Source: LMUY01 sp964235495 (lineage in GTDB: Bacteria > Pseudomonadota > Alphaproteobacteria > Acetobacterales > Acetobacteraceae). Taken from it: a stretch of 64,000 bases of DNA. Positions 47,731 to 55,764 of the stretch are shown in pieces. The DNA is taken from NCBI GenBank assembly GCA_964235495.1, contig CAXSAX010000001.1, forward strand, positions 62,001 to 126,000. Direction: 5' to 3'. Numbering within the stretch: position 1 is the first letter of the stretch; each line of letters opens with the position of its first letter. The notes beneath the pieces are model-generated. The model saw nothing but the letters and a program-made list of their open reading frames with translations, searched no databases and was not told where the DNA came from. The translations under genes were made by a program, and so were the position numbers.

Positions 47731-48711
47731 ATGGTCGAAGCCGCTGTCCTCGAACGCACCGCCCCGCTGTACGACCGTGTCCGCCGGGTCGTGCCGCCCA
47801 TGGAGTGGCCGTTCTTCGCCGATGACGTGGATGCCATCCTGCGCCTCAAGCGCGAGCGCCGCGCGGTTATCCTGGCGCACAACTACCAGACGCCCGAGAT
47901 CTTCCACTGCGTGGCCGACATCGTGGGCGACAGCCTCGCCCTGGCCCGCCGCGCCATCGACGTGGACGCGGACGTGATCGTGCTGGCCGGCGTCCACTTC
48001 ATGGCCGAGACCGCCAAGCTGCTGAACCCTGCCCGCACCGTGCTGATCCCCGACGCCCGGGCTGGCTGCTCGCTGGCGGAATCCATCACCGCGGCGGACG
48101 TGCGCGCGCTCAGGCTGCGCCACCCCGGCGTGCCTGTGGTCACCTACGTCAACACCTCGGCCGCGGTGAAGGCGGAGAGCGACATCTGCTGCACCTCCGG
48201 CAACGCCCGCCGCGTGGTGGAGAGCCTCGGCGTGCCCCGCGTCATCATGATCCCCGACGAGTACCTGGCGCAGAACATCGCCCGCGAGACCGGCGTCGAG
48301 ATCATCAGCTGGGCTGGCCATTGCGAGGTGCACCAGCGCTTCACCCCGGGCGAGATCCGCGGCCTGCGCGAGCAGCACCCCGGCATTACCGTGTTCACCC
48401 ACCCGGAATGCCCGCCCGACGTGGTGGCGGAGGCCGACCTGTCGGGCTCCACCGCCATGATGGAGGAGTACGTGCAGGCCCACGCCCCTAAGCAGATCGT
48501 GCTCGTGACGGAATGCTCCATGAGCGACAACCTGGCGGTGCGCCACCCGGAGGTGGACTTCATCCGCCCCTGTAACCTGTGCCCGCACATGAAGCGCATC
48601 ACCCTGTCCAACATCCGGCACGCGCTGGAAACCATGACCACGGAAGTCACCATCGACCCGGCCATCGCCGGGCCGGCGCGGCTTTCAGTCGAGAGGATGC
48701 TCGCGATATGA
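47731..48711 (+). CDS. nadA: Quinolinate synthase
   Basis: A 326-residue iron-sulfur enzyme that condenses iminoaspartate with dihydroxyacetone phosphate to quinolinate. VILAHNYQTPEIFHCVADIVGDSL is the family start; Fe-S cysteines are expected in ARAGCSLAES (near residue 112), SDICCTSGNA and IRPCNLCPHMKRITL. HCEVHQRFTPGEI and HPECPPDVV are conserved. The ATG at 47731 has TAGGTGG upstream; the frame extends earlier through the operator region, which I exclude. Its stop overlaps nadB (ATGA), so nadABC is a coupled operon. Confidence 0.92.
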   Translation: MVEAAVLERTAPLYDRVRRVVPPMEWPFFADDVDAILRLKRERRAVILAHNYQTPEIFHCVADIVGDSLALARRAIDVDADVIVLAGVHFMAETAKLLNPARTVLIPDARAGCSLAESITAADVRALRLRHPGVPVVTYVNTSAAVKAESDICCTSGNARRVVESLGVPRVIMIPDEYLAQNIARETGVEIISWAGHCEVHQRFTPGEIRGLREQHPGITVFTHPECPPDVVAEADLSGSTAMMEEYVQAHAPKQIVLVTECSMSDNLAVRHPEVDFIRPCNLCPHMKRITLSNIRHALETMTTEVTIDPAIAGPARLSVERMLAI

Positions 48712-50210
48712 CCCATCAGGACCCCGTGGTGATCGTCGGCGCTGGCCTGGCCGGGATGCTGACGGCACTGCACCTCGCCCCCCACCCCGTCACCCTGCTG
48801 ACCGCCGGGCCGCTTGGCGCGCTGTCCTCCAGCGCCTGGGCGCAGGGCGGCATCGCCGCCGCCGTGGGCGCCGACGACGACACCGAGCTGCAGCTGGCCG
48901 ACACCCTGGCCGCCGGCGCCGGCCTGTGCGACCCGGCCGCCGCCCGCGGCATCGTCGAGGCCGGCCCCGACGTGATCCGCGTGCTCGCCCGCCACGGCGT
49001 CCGCTTCGACCGCGACGCCGGCGGCGAATTGCAGCTCGGCCTGGAAGCCGCGCATAGCCGCCGCCGCATCGTCCACGCCCTGGGCGACGGCACCGGCCGC
49101 GAGATCGTGCGCGCCCTGGCCGTCGCCGTGGCCGCCACGCCCTCTATCACCGTGCTGGAAGGCGTCGCCGCCCGCCGCCTGCTGGTCGCCGACGGCCGCG
49201 TTTGCGGCGTGCTGGCCCAGCGTGACGGGAACCCGGTGCGCCTGCCCGCCTCCCGCATGGTGATCGCCACCGGCGGCGTCGGCGGTCTGTTCCGCCACAC
49301 CACCAACCCCGTGGGCGCATGGGGCGCCGGCCTCGCCATGGCGGCCATCGCCGGCGCCGCGCTGCGCGGCATGGAGTTCGTGCAGTTCCACCCCACGGCG
49401 CTCGACATCGGCCGCGACCCAATGCCCCTGGTCAGCGAGGCGGTGCGCGGCGAGGGCGGCACCCTGATCGACGGCGACGGCGCCCCCGTGATGGCCGGCT
49501 TCGCCCGGGGCGACCTGGAGCCGCGCGACGTGGTTTCCCGCGAGGTGTGGCGCGTGCTGGCCGCCGGCGGCAGCGTGCGGCTGGACGCGACGGGGATCGC
49601 CGGGTTTGCCGGCCACTTCCCCGGCATCGACGCCACCTGCCGCGCCGCCGGCATCGACCCGGCGGCGCAGCCCATCCCGGTCCGCCCGGCGGCGCACTAC
49701 CACATGGGCGGCATCGCGGTGGACGCGCACGGCCGCAGCACCCTGCCCGGCCTGTGGGCTTGCGGCGAGGCGTCCTGCACCGGGCTGCACGGCGCCAATC
49801 GGCTGGCCAGCAACTCCCTGCTGGAAGCCGCCGCCTGCGCCCGCTTCGTGGCCGATGACATCGCCGGCACCCCGGCGCAGGCCGTGCCGGACGTGCTGGC
49901 TGCCCTGCCCCCCGCGCCGGACGCCATGGCCACCCGCCTGGTCGTCTCCCGCCACCTAGGCGTGCTGCGCAACGAGGCCGGCCTGATGGCGGCCGTCCAT
50001 TCCCTGTTGCCGATGGCCACAACCTCGGACCCGGCGCTGGTCGGCCTGCTGGTGGCGGTCGCCGCCCTGCGCCGACCCGGCCGCGTCGGCAGCCACTGGC
50101 GCACCGACGGCGACGCCGCCAGCCCGCTGGACATGCCGCTGATAACGCTGGACGGCGCGTTGGCGCAGGCCCGTGCCTTCCCCGCCTCCGACCTGGCCCG
50201 GAGCGCCTGA
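48708..50210 (+). CDS. nadB: L-aspartate oxidase
   Basis: A 500-residue FAD enzyme that oxidises L-aspartate to iminoaspartate for NadA. FAD-binding VVIVGAGLAGMLTALHL at the N-terminus, SSSAWAQGGIAAAVG, HSRRRIVHALGDGTGREIV, and the substrate region EFVQFHPTALDI and PAAHYHMGGIAVDAHGRSTLPGLWACGE in pieces, followed by GANRLASNSLLEA. The order matches NadB, not succinate dehydrogenase (no SdhB partner). GAGAGGATG region supplies the ribosome site. Coupled to nadA by ATGA. Confidence 0.92.
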   Translation: MTHQDPVVIVGAGLAGMLTALHLAPHPVTLLTAGPLGALSSSAWAQGGIAAAVGADDDTELQLADTLAAGAGLCDPAAARGIVEAGPDVIRVLARHGVRFDRDAGGELQLGLEAAHSRRRIVHALGDGTGREIVRALAVAVAATPSITVLEGVAARRLLVADGRVCGVLAQRDGNPVRLPASRMVIATGGVGGLFRHTTNPVGAWGAGLAMAAIAGAALRGMEFVQFHPTALDIGRDPMPLVSEAVRGEGGTLIDGDGAPVMAGFARGDLEPRDVVSREVWRVLAAGGSVRLDATGIAGFAGHFPGIDATCRAAGIDPAAQPIPVRPAAHYHMGGIAVDAHGRSTLPGLWACGEASCTGLHGANRLASNSLLEAAACARFVADDIAGTPAQAVPDVLAALPPAPDAMATRLVVSRHLGVLRNEAGLMAAVHSLLPMATTSDPALVGLLVAVAALRRPGRVGSHWRTDGDAASPLDMPLITLDGALAQARAFPASDLARSA

Positions 50211-50214
50211 CCCC

Positions 50215-51075
50215 GTGCCGCTCCGCCCGCTGCCGGCCGTCATGCTGGAGCCAATGCTGCGCGCCGCCCTGCTGGAGGACCTCGGCCGCGCCGGAGACCT
50301 GACGACCGACGCCATCGTCCCCCCTGCCCTGCTGGCCACCACCGCCCTGGTGGCGCGCCAGCCCGGGACGGTGGCGGGGCTGGACCTGGCCGCCCTCGCC
50401 TTCCGCCTGCTGGACCTTGGCATCACGATCGAGGTGCAGCGCCCGGACGGCAGCCGGGTGGCCCCCGGCGACGTGCTTGCCACCGTACGCGGCCCGGCGG
50501 CGGGCATCCTGACGGCGGAGCGGGTGGCGCTGAACTACCTGTGTCACCTCAGCGGCATCGCCACCGTCACCCGGTCCATCGTGGACGCCTTGGCCGGCAC
50601 CGCCACCCGCGTCACCTGCACGCGCAAGACCACGCCGGGCCTGCGAGCGGTGGAGAAATACGCCGTGCGCGCCGGCGGCGGCGGCAACCACCGCTTCGGC
50701 TTGGACGATGCCGTGCTCATCAAAGACAACCACGTCGCCATCGCCGGCGATGTCCGCACCGCCCTGGCCCGCGCCCGCGCCCATGTCGGCCACTTGGTCA
50801 AGATCGAGCTGGAGGTCGATACCCTGGCGCAGCTGGAGGAGGCGCTCTCGGTGGGCGTGGACGCCGTGTTGCTGGACAACATGGATACCGCCACGCTGCG
50901 CCGTGCCGTGGCGATGGTGGCGGGCCGCGCCGTCACGGAAGCCTCCGGCCGCATCACGCCGCAGACCGCGCCGGAGATCGCGGCCTCCGGGGTGGACCTG
51001 ATCTCCGTCGGTTGGCTGACCCACAGCGCGCCCGTCTTGGACATCGGGCTCGACTTCCGCAGCATGGGGGCATGA
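50215..51075 (+). CDS. nadC: Nicotinate-nucleotide pyrophosphorylase (carboxylating)
   Basis: A 286-residue enzyme that converts quinolinate and PRPP to nicotinate mononucleotide. LLEDLGRAGDLTTDAIVP at the start; RVALNYLCHLSGIATVT, TRKTTPGLRAVEKYAVRAGGG and HRFGLDDAVLIKDNH form the active site (Arg, Lys residues); KIELEVDTLAQLEEAL and DAVLLDNMDTATLR, then SGRITPQTAPEIAASGVDLISVG. I take the GTG at 50215, five bases after nadB; ATG at 50242 is an alternative. Completes the aspartate route to NAD. Confidence 0.92.
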   Translation: MPLRPLPAVMLEPMLRAALLEDLGRAGDLTTDAIVPPALLATTALVARQPGTVAGLDLAALAFRLLDLGITIEVQRPDGSRVAPGDVLATVRGPAAGILTAERVALNYLCHLSGIATVTRSIVDALAGTATRVTCTRKTTPGLRAVEKYAVRAGGGGNHRFGLDDAVLIKDNHVAIAGDVRTALARARAHVGHLVKIELEVDTLAQLEEALSVGVDAVLLDNMDTATLRRAVAMVAGRAVTEASGRITPQTAPEIAASGVDLISVGWLTHSAPVLDIGLDFRSMGA

Positions 51076-51260
51076 CCGAGTTCGAGCGCGGCTGGGCCGC
51101 GGCGCTGGCCGCCGTGCAGGCCTGGCACGAGGGTAAGGCCAAGCAGATTCTGGTGCAGGCCAAACGCACCCGGTTCCCTAAATCGCTGGAGCAGCAAGCC
51201 GAAACCCACCGCCACGCCGCCGAGGTGGTTGCGACGCTGACGCCGGAGGCTGAGGACTAG
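51072..51260 (+). CDS. Small protein coupled to nadC (hypothetical)
   Basis: A 62-residue soluble protein: ERGWAAALAAVQAWHEGKAKQILVQAKRTR then SLEQQAETHRHAAEVVATL. It is helical and charged, without a signal or membrane segment. The ATG overlaps the nadC stop as ATGA, and the codon composition resembles the operon, so I believe it is translated. I do not recognise a family. Its place suggests a role or at least co-regulation with NAD synthesis. Confidence 0.62.
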   Translation: MTEFERGWAAALAAVQAWHEGKAKQILVQAKRTRFPKSLEQQAETHRHAAEVVATLTPEAED

Positions 51261-51311
51261 GGTTGATCCGGTTTGCTGGACACCCTGAAGCTTTCACCAG
51301 AGGTGTTCCTG

Positions 51312-51530
51312 ATGCCCGAGAGTTCGAGCCGACGGCACAGTCAATCGGCGTGTGAGTGGCTCCGGCCGACAAGCAAGAGGGCCGACGCGAGGAGTGCCGC
51401 CCGGCCTGAGTGTTGCCGGGCGGGACGAGCTGTCCAGGCTACGGCGGGAGAACAAACATCTGCGGGTGTAGCGTGATATTCTGTTAAAAGCCGCAACTTG
51501 GTTTGCACGGGAGACCGGCGCGGTTCCGTC
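51312..51530 (+). pseudogene. Decayed IS3-family transposase OrfA
   Basis: The start MPESSSRRHSQ resembles IS3 OrfA openings; a second piece, DELSRLRRENKHLRV then stop then RDILLKAATWFARETGAVP, is the typical OrfA C-terminal leucine-zipper region, broken by an in-frame TAG. The middle is shortened or shifted. The segment GGTTTGCTGGACACC just upstream (about 51270-51285) resembles an IS3 end. No OrfB remains. Confidence 0.65.
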
Positions 51531-51760
51531 GGGCTCTGCACAGTCCGGCCAGCATCCAGGCCGACAAACCCGCCTTCTGCACGTCGGGGCCGCCCACCAC
51601 GATCTCGCGCGACTGCGCCATCTGCTCGTCATCCAGGCGCAGCTTGACGGCAGACCGTGGAGGTTGTGCAAGCCGTCCAGCCCTTCAGCGGTGTAGCGCA
51701 GCGCCTGCCGCGCCAAACGTGCTGCCCCAAGCCCGCGTCAGGCCCTTCAGCGCATTGGCT
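51531..51760 (-). pseudogene. Possible decayed transposase fragment (IS630-like helix-turn-helix)
   Basis: On the minus strand two pieces in different frames read ARQALRYTAEGLDGLHNLHG and LRLDDEQMAQSREIVVGGP followed by DVQKAGLSAWMLAGLCRA. The RYxAEGLxGL and LSxEQ...IVxxGP pattern is that of the N-terminal DNA-binding region of IS630-type transposases. Frames are broken and the catalytic part is missing. The identification rests on pattern memory only. Confidence 0.4.
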
Positions 51761-51840
51761 TGTTGCTTAAGGTTGGCCCTGCAGCGTTGCCAAGCTGGCC
51801 GATGCTCTGCGGCGAACGTGCTCCACTGATGGAGCAACTC

Positions 51841-52746
51841 TCAGCGCAGTTGCTCCATCAGCCACTGCAACCCGTTAAGTTGCAGCTTGGCAATTCCTGT
51901 GTCGCTCATGCCTTCGTAGGCATGTCCGCCGCTGAAAGGGACAAGGTCCACCGCCACATCGTGCGCGCGCAATGTCTTCTCCAGCTGACGGGATTGTTGG
52001 AACGGCACAATCGCGTCGCTTGTGCCATGAATGATGTACACCGGCGCGCTGTGTGCTGTGACGGAGGGCAGCGGCGAAGTCGTTACCAAAGCGCTACCGG
52101 CGGGCAACGGTGTGCCAAACAGGGCATCGATGGCATGGGCGGCGTAAACTCCCATGCCCGGCAGGTCCATGGGGCCATACTGGTCCACTACTGCCGATAC
52201 GTTCGGCCGCTCCTGCGGATATAGGCTGGCCTGGTCGCCTGGCACGATCCGGGGCAAGACGCCAAGGAACACCGCCAGTTGCGCACCGGCGGAGTCTCCA
52301 AGGGCGCCAATGCGCGCCGGGTCCAGACCAAACTCCGCCGCATGGATGCGCAAGAAGCGCACGGCCAATTGCGCATCCACCAACTGCGCCGGCCAACGCG
52401 TCGCGGGCTGCGCCTTGTCGGCCAGCCGATAATCGATGTTGAACACCACGGCGCCAAGAGACGCCAGGAGTTGAGCCAGCCCTTCAGCAGCATGACGACT
52501 GCCCTCCGTCCAACCGCCGCCATGGATCACCACCACCGCAGGCTTGCGTCCAGCTGGGCCGGATGGCAGGAACAAATCTCCGACCTCCGCCGGCAACGGG
52601 CCATAGGCGATCTCCAGCCTCGCCTGCACTGGATAGGGCTGCGCTTGTGCAGGTGCAGCCAGTGCGAGGGCCGCAAGGATGGCTAGCCGGCAGCATCTGG
52701 CAGCTTTATACGCGAGCCAAGGACTGCCGTTGGGGAACCGGATCAT
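51841..52746 (-). CDS. Exported alpha/beta hydrolase (BD-FAE/lipase type)
   Basis: A 301-residue hydrolase with a long N-terminal signal region ending LAILAALALAAPAQAQ. The fold shows AVVVIHGGGWTEGSRHA (oxyanion HGGGW), IGALGDSAGAQLAVFLGV (nucleophile GDSAG near residue 165), an Asp in HGTSDAIVP and a His in GGHAYEGMSD, the order of BD-FAE/Hsl-type esterases. An ester substrate is likely. Its ATG shares CATG with the divergent VOC gene start. Located between transposase debris and the queuosine block. Confidence 0.8.
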   Translation of the reverse strand: MIRFPNGSPWLAYKAARCCRLAILAALALAAPAQAQPYPVQARLEIAYGPLPAEVGDLFLPSGPAGRKPAVVVIHGGGWTEGSRHAAEGLAQLLASLGAVVFNIDYRLADKAQPATRWPAQLVDAQLAVRFLRIHAAEFGLDPARIGALGDSAGAQLAVFLGVLPRIVPGDQASLYPQERPNVSAVVDQYGPMDLPGMGVYAAHAIDALFGTPLPAGSALVTTSPLPSVTAHSAPVYIIHGTSDAIVPFQQSRQLEKTLRAHDVAVDLVPFSGGHAYEGMSDTGIAKLQLNGLQWLMEQLR

Positions 52747-53140
52747 GCGCTTCACCGTCGATCGTCTCGATCACATCGTGCTCAATTGCAAGGACGTCGA
52801 GATCACGGCGTCCTGGTACCAGCGCGTATTGGGGATGGAGCGGGAAGAGTTTGGCTCGGACAGCCGGACAGCGCTAAAATTCGGCGGCCAAAAGCTCAAC
52901 CTCCGCCCGGTGGACAGCGATCCGCGTGCTTGGGTTACGGGCGTCAATGATCGGCCTGGTGCGGTGGATGCCTGTTTCATCACCGCCGTTGGCCCACAGC
53001 AGGTGGTGGAGCACCTGCAAGCGTGCCAAGTCGTGGTTGTGGCGGGGCCGTTGGGCAAGTCGGGTGCGCTTGGACCGATCGAGTCAGTCTACTGCCGAGA
53101 CCCAGACGGCAACCTGATAGAGATCAGTTCCTATCTCTGA
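52745..53140 (+). CDS. VOC (glyoxalase/dioxygenase fold) family protein
   Basis: A 131-residue vicinal-oxygen-chelate protein in one unit: FTVDRLDHIVLNCKDVEITASWYQRVLGM at the start (metal His in LDHIVL) and GPIESVYCRDPDGNLIEISSYL at the end (metal Glu). The family includes glyoxalase I, dioxygenases and antibiotic-resistance proteins; the GLOD5/virulence-protein subgroup is closest by eye, with unknown substrate. GGGGAA upstream of the ATG at 52745. The queA frame follows the stop by only one base. Confidence 0.78.
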   Translation: MRFTVDRLDHIVLNCKDVEITASWYQRVLGMEREEFGSDSRTALKFGGQKLNLRPVDSDPRAWVTGVNDRPGAVDACFITAVGPQQVVEHLQACQVVVVAGPLGKSGALGPIESVYCRDPDGNLIEISSYL

Positions 53141-53141
53141 T

Positions 53142-54173
53142 ATAGATACTGCAGCCGACCCGTTCGCCTTCGACCTGCCGGCCGGGTCCATCGCGCAAGC
53201 GCCCGCCCGCCCCCGCGAGGCGGCGCGCCTGTTGCGGGTGGCCGATGTTATGTCGGATCGTACGGTAGCGGACCTGCCTTGGCTGCTTTCTCCCGATGAC
53301 CTATTGGTAGCGAACGATACGCGGGTCATCCCGGCCCAGTTGACTGCCCGGCGCGGCTCCGCACGCATTGGGCTGACGCTGGATCGTCCATTGGCTGACG
53401 GCTCCTGGCATGCCCTGGCCCGCAACGCCCGTCGGGTCGCGCCCGGCGATGTGCTCTCGCTGGACGGCACGGAGATGCGCGCTGCCGTGGCCACTTGCAA
53501 TGACGGCAGCGTCACGCTGCGGTTCGACCGAGAAGGCGAAGCCTTTGCCGCGGCGCTGCGTTCCGCCGGGGCGTTGGCCTTGCCACCCTACATCGCTCGG
53601 CCCTCCGGCCCGACCGAGGCCGATTCAGCAGACTATCAGACGGTGTTTGCCCGCGAGGAAGGCGCAGTGGCCGCTCCCACCGGCGGGCTGCACTTCACCC
53701 CTGCTCTGCTAGCGGCATTGGACGGGATGGGGGTGCGCCGCGCCACCGTCACCTTGCACGTCGGCGCCGGCACCTTCCTTCCCATGCGCGGGGACCCGGC
53801 GGCCCACGTCATGCACCCGGAGCGCGGTGAGATCACGGAGGCAGCCGCCACCGCTATCCGTGCTGCCGCCCGGGTTGTGGCCGTGGGCACCACGACGTTG
53901 CGCCTGCTGGAGTCCGCGGCCACCCCGGACGGCGTGGCGCCGTTTCGCGGCGATACGGCGCTGTTCATCCGTCCCGGCTTCCACTTCCGCGCGGTGCATC
54001 GGCTGATGACCAACTTCCACCTACCGCGCTCAACCCTGTTCATGCTGGTTTGCGCCTTTGCCGGCACCGAGCGGATGCGCGCCGCTTATGCCCACGCCAT
54101 CGCCAGCGGATACCGCTTTTACTCCTACGGTGACTCCAGCCTGCTGGACTCTGCGTCAGGAGCGAGGTTTTGA
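53142..54173 (+). CDS. queA: S-adenosylmethionine:tRNA ribosyltransferase-isomerase
   Basis: Makes epoxyqueuosine in tRNA by transferring the ribosyl part of SAM to preQ1. The conserved frame begins well upstream of the first usual start: FAFDLPAGSIAQAPARPREAARLL reads from about 53160, exactly as in QueA N-termini. No ATG, GTG or TTG occurs there in frame; the next is TTG at 53232, which would remove the conserved N-terminus. I place the start at ATA (53142), one base after the VOC stop, which gives the normal length of 343 aa. Other motifs: DDLLVANDTRVIPA, VAAPTGGLHFTP, LHVGAGTFLPM, RLMTNFHLPRSTLFMLV and GYRFYSYGDSSLL. The stop overlaps tgt (TTGA). Confidence 0.83.
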   Translation: MDTAADPFAFDLPAGSIAQAPARPREAARLLRVADVMSDRTVADLPWLLSPDDLLVANDTRVIPAQLTARRGSARIGLTLDRPLADGSWHALARNARRVAPGDVLSLDGTEMRAAVATCNDGSVTLRFDREGEAFAAALRSAGALALPPYIARPSGPTEADSADYQTVFAREEGAVAAPTGGLHFTPALLAALDGMGVRRATVTLHVGAGTFLPMRGDPAAHVMHPERGEITEAAATAIRAAARVVAVGTTTLRLLESAATPDGVAPFRGDTALFIRPGFHFRAVHRLMTNFHLPRSTLFMLVCAFAGTERMRAAYAHAIASGYRFYSYGDSSLLDSASGARF

Positions 54174-55303
54174 CCTTGCGGTGGTCGCAGCAGGCCACCA
54201 ACGGTGCTGCCCGCGCTGGCACCCTCCACACCGCGCACGGCGATGTGCCGACCCCGGTGTTCATGCCCGTCGGCACCGCGGGCACAGTCAAAGCGATGAC
54301 GGCGGACGGCGTGCGCGCCACCGGTGCCCAGTTGGTGCTGGGCAACACCTACCACTTGATGCTGCGCCCTGGCGCGGACCGCGTGGCGGACCTCGGCGGG
54401 CTGCATCGCTTCATGGACTGGCCTGGCCCCATCCTGACCGATTCTGGAGGCTTCCAGGTCATGTCGCTGTCCGGCCTACGCCGCATGGACGAGGACGGCG
54501 TCACCTTCCGCTCCCACCTGGACGGCACGGCGCACCGGCTGACGCCCGAAAGCTCCACCGGCATCCAGGACAAGCTTGATGCCACCATCACCATGGCGTT
54601 CGACGAATGCACGCCGTTCCCCGCCACCGAGGAGCAGGCGGCAGCCTCCATGCAGCTCTCCATGCGCTGGGCCACCCGCTCCCGCCAGGCGTTCCGACCC
54701 CGTGCCGGGTATGGCCAGTTCGGCATCGTACAGGGCAGCGTGTTCCCCCACTTGCGCGCGGTCTCGGTCCAGGCGCTTACCCCGCTCAGCTTCGAGGGAT
54801 ACGCCGTTGGCGGACTGGCCGTGGGTGAGGGCCAAGCCGCCATGTTTGCCGTGCTGGACACGACGGCGCCGCTGCTGCCGCCGGGTCAGCCGCGCTACCT
54901 TATGGGCGTCGGCACGCCGGACGACCTGGTGGGCGCGGTTGGCCGCGGCATCGACATGTTCGACTGCGTGATGCCCACCCGAGCCGGACGCACCGCCCGC
55001 GCCTACACCGCGGGAGGCGTGCTGAACCTGCGCAACGCCCGCCACGCTGCTGACCCGGCGCCGCTCGACCCGGCCTGCGCCTGCCTTGCCTGCACCCGTC
55101 ACAGCCGGGCCTACCTGCACCACCTGTTCCGTGCCGGCGAAATGCTGGGGCCGATGCTGCTGACCGGGCACAATCTCACGTACTACGCCGGCCTGATGGC
55201 CGGGCTGCGCGACGCCATCGTCGCAGGCCGCCTGCCGGAGCACGCGGCCTGCGTGCGTGCGGGCTGGACGGCAGGCGCTGCCGACCACACTTCCTCCGTA
55301 TGA
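54170..55303 (+). CDS. tgt: Queuine tRNA-ribosyltransferase
   Basis: A 377-residue enzyme that exchanges guanine-34 for preQ1 in tRNAs Asp, Asn, His and Tyr. Catalytic and substrate regions: LVLGNTYHLMLRPG, ILTDSGGFQVMSLSGL (first Asp), FGIVQGSVFPHLR, GLAVGEGQAAMF, MGVGTPDDLVGAVGRGIDMFDCVMPTR in pieces, and the zinc site CACLACTRHSRAYLHHL. The TTG start overlaps the queA stop; length is as expected. Coupled in one operon with queA and queF. Confidence 0.92.
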   Translation: MTLRWSQQATNGAARAGTLHTAHGDVPTPVFMPVGTAGTVKAMTADGVRATGAQLVLGNTYHLMLRPGADRVADLGGLHRFMDWPGPILTDSGGFQVMSLSGLRRMDEDGVTFRSHLDGTAHRLTPESSTGIQDKLDATITMAFDECTPFPATEEQAAASMQLSMRWATRSRQAFRPRAGYGQFGIVQGSVFPHLRAVSVQALTPLSFEGYAVGGLAVGEGQAAMFAVLDTTAPLLPPGQPRYLMGVGTPDDLVGAVGRGIDMFDCVMPTRAGRTARAYTAGGVLNLRNARHAADPAPLDPACACLACTRHSRAYLHHLFRAGEMLGPMLLTGHNLTYYAGLMAGLRDAIVAGRLPEHAACVRAGWTAGAADHTSSV

Positions 55304-55764
55304 CCGACGCACCCTATGCCGGGCTGACCCAGCTCGGTCGTCCCACCACCTTGCCCGCCTCTCCGGCCGAGGCCGTACTGGAACGGGTGCCCAGCCCGCA
55401 CCAGGGCCAAGACTACGTGGTCCGTTTCACCTCACCGGAGTTTACCTCGCTCTGCCCACTGACTGGGCAGCCGGATTTTGCTCACATTATGATCGACTAC
55501 ATCCCCAATGAGTGGCTGGTGGAAAGCAAGTCGCTCAAGCTGTTTCTGGGCAGCTTCCGCAACCACGGTGCGTTCCACGAGGCCTGTACCATGGAGGTCG
55601 CGGACCGGCTGGTGCATTTGGTGGCACCTCGCTGGCTGCGGATCGGCGCCTATTGGTATCCGCGCGGCGGCATCCCGATCGACGTGTTTTGGCAGACCAG
55701 CGCACCACCGCCGGGCGCATGGGTGCCGGATCAGAGCGTGCCGCCGTATCGTGGCCGGGGCTGA
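55300..55764 (+). CDS. queF: NADPH-dependent preQ0 reductase
   Basis: A 154-residue enzyme of the unimodular QueF type that reduces 7-cyano-7-deazaguanine to 7-aminomethyl-7-deazaguanine (preQ1). The covalent cysteine is in FTSLCPLTGQPDFA, and the diagnostic NADPH motif is VESKSLKLFLGSFRNHG. C-terminal HLVAPRWLRIGAYWYPRGGIPID is also conserved. The start overlaps the tgt stop (ATGA). Confidence 0.92.
   Translation: MTDAPYAGLTQLGRPTTLPASPAEAVLERVPSPHQGQDYVVRFTSPEFTSLCPLTGQPDFAHIMIDYIPNEWLVESKSLKLFLGSFRNHGAFHEACTMEVADRLVHLVAPRWLRIGAYWYPRGGIPIDVFWQTSAPPPGAWVPDQSVPPYRGRG

Noticed and set aside
48144..49955. Minus-strand frame of 603 codons opposite nadA and nadB
   Set aside because: His/Gly/Ala-rich antisense frame without recognisable motifs; nadA and nadB are unambiguous.
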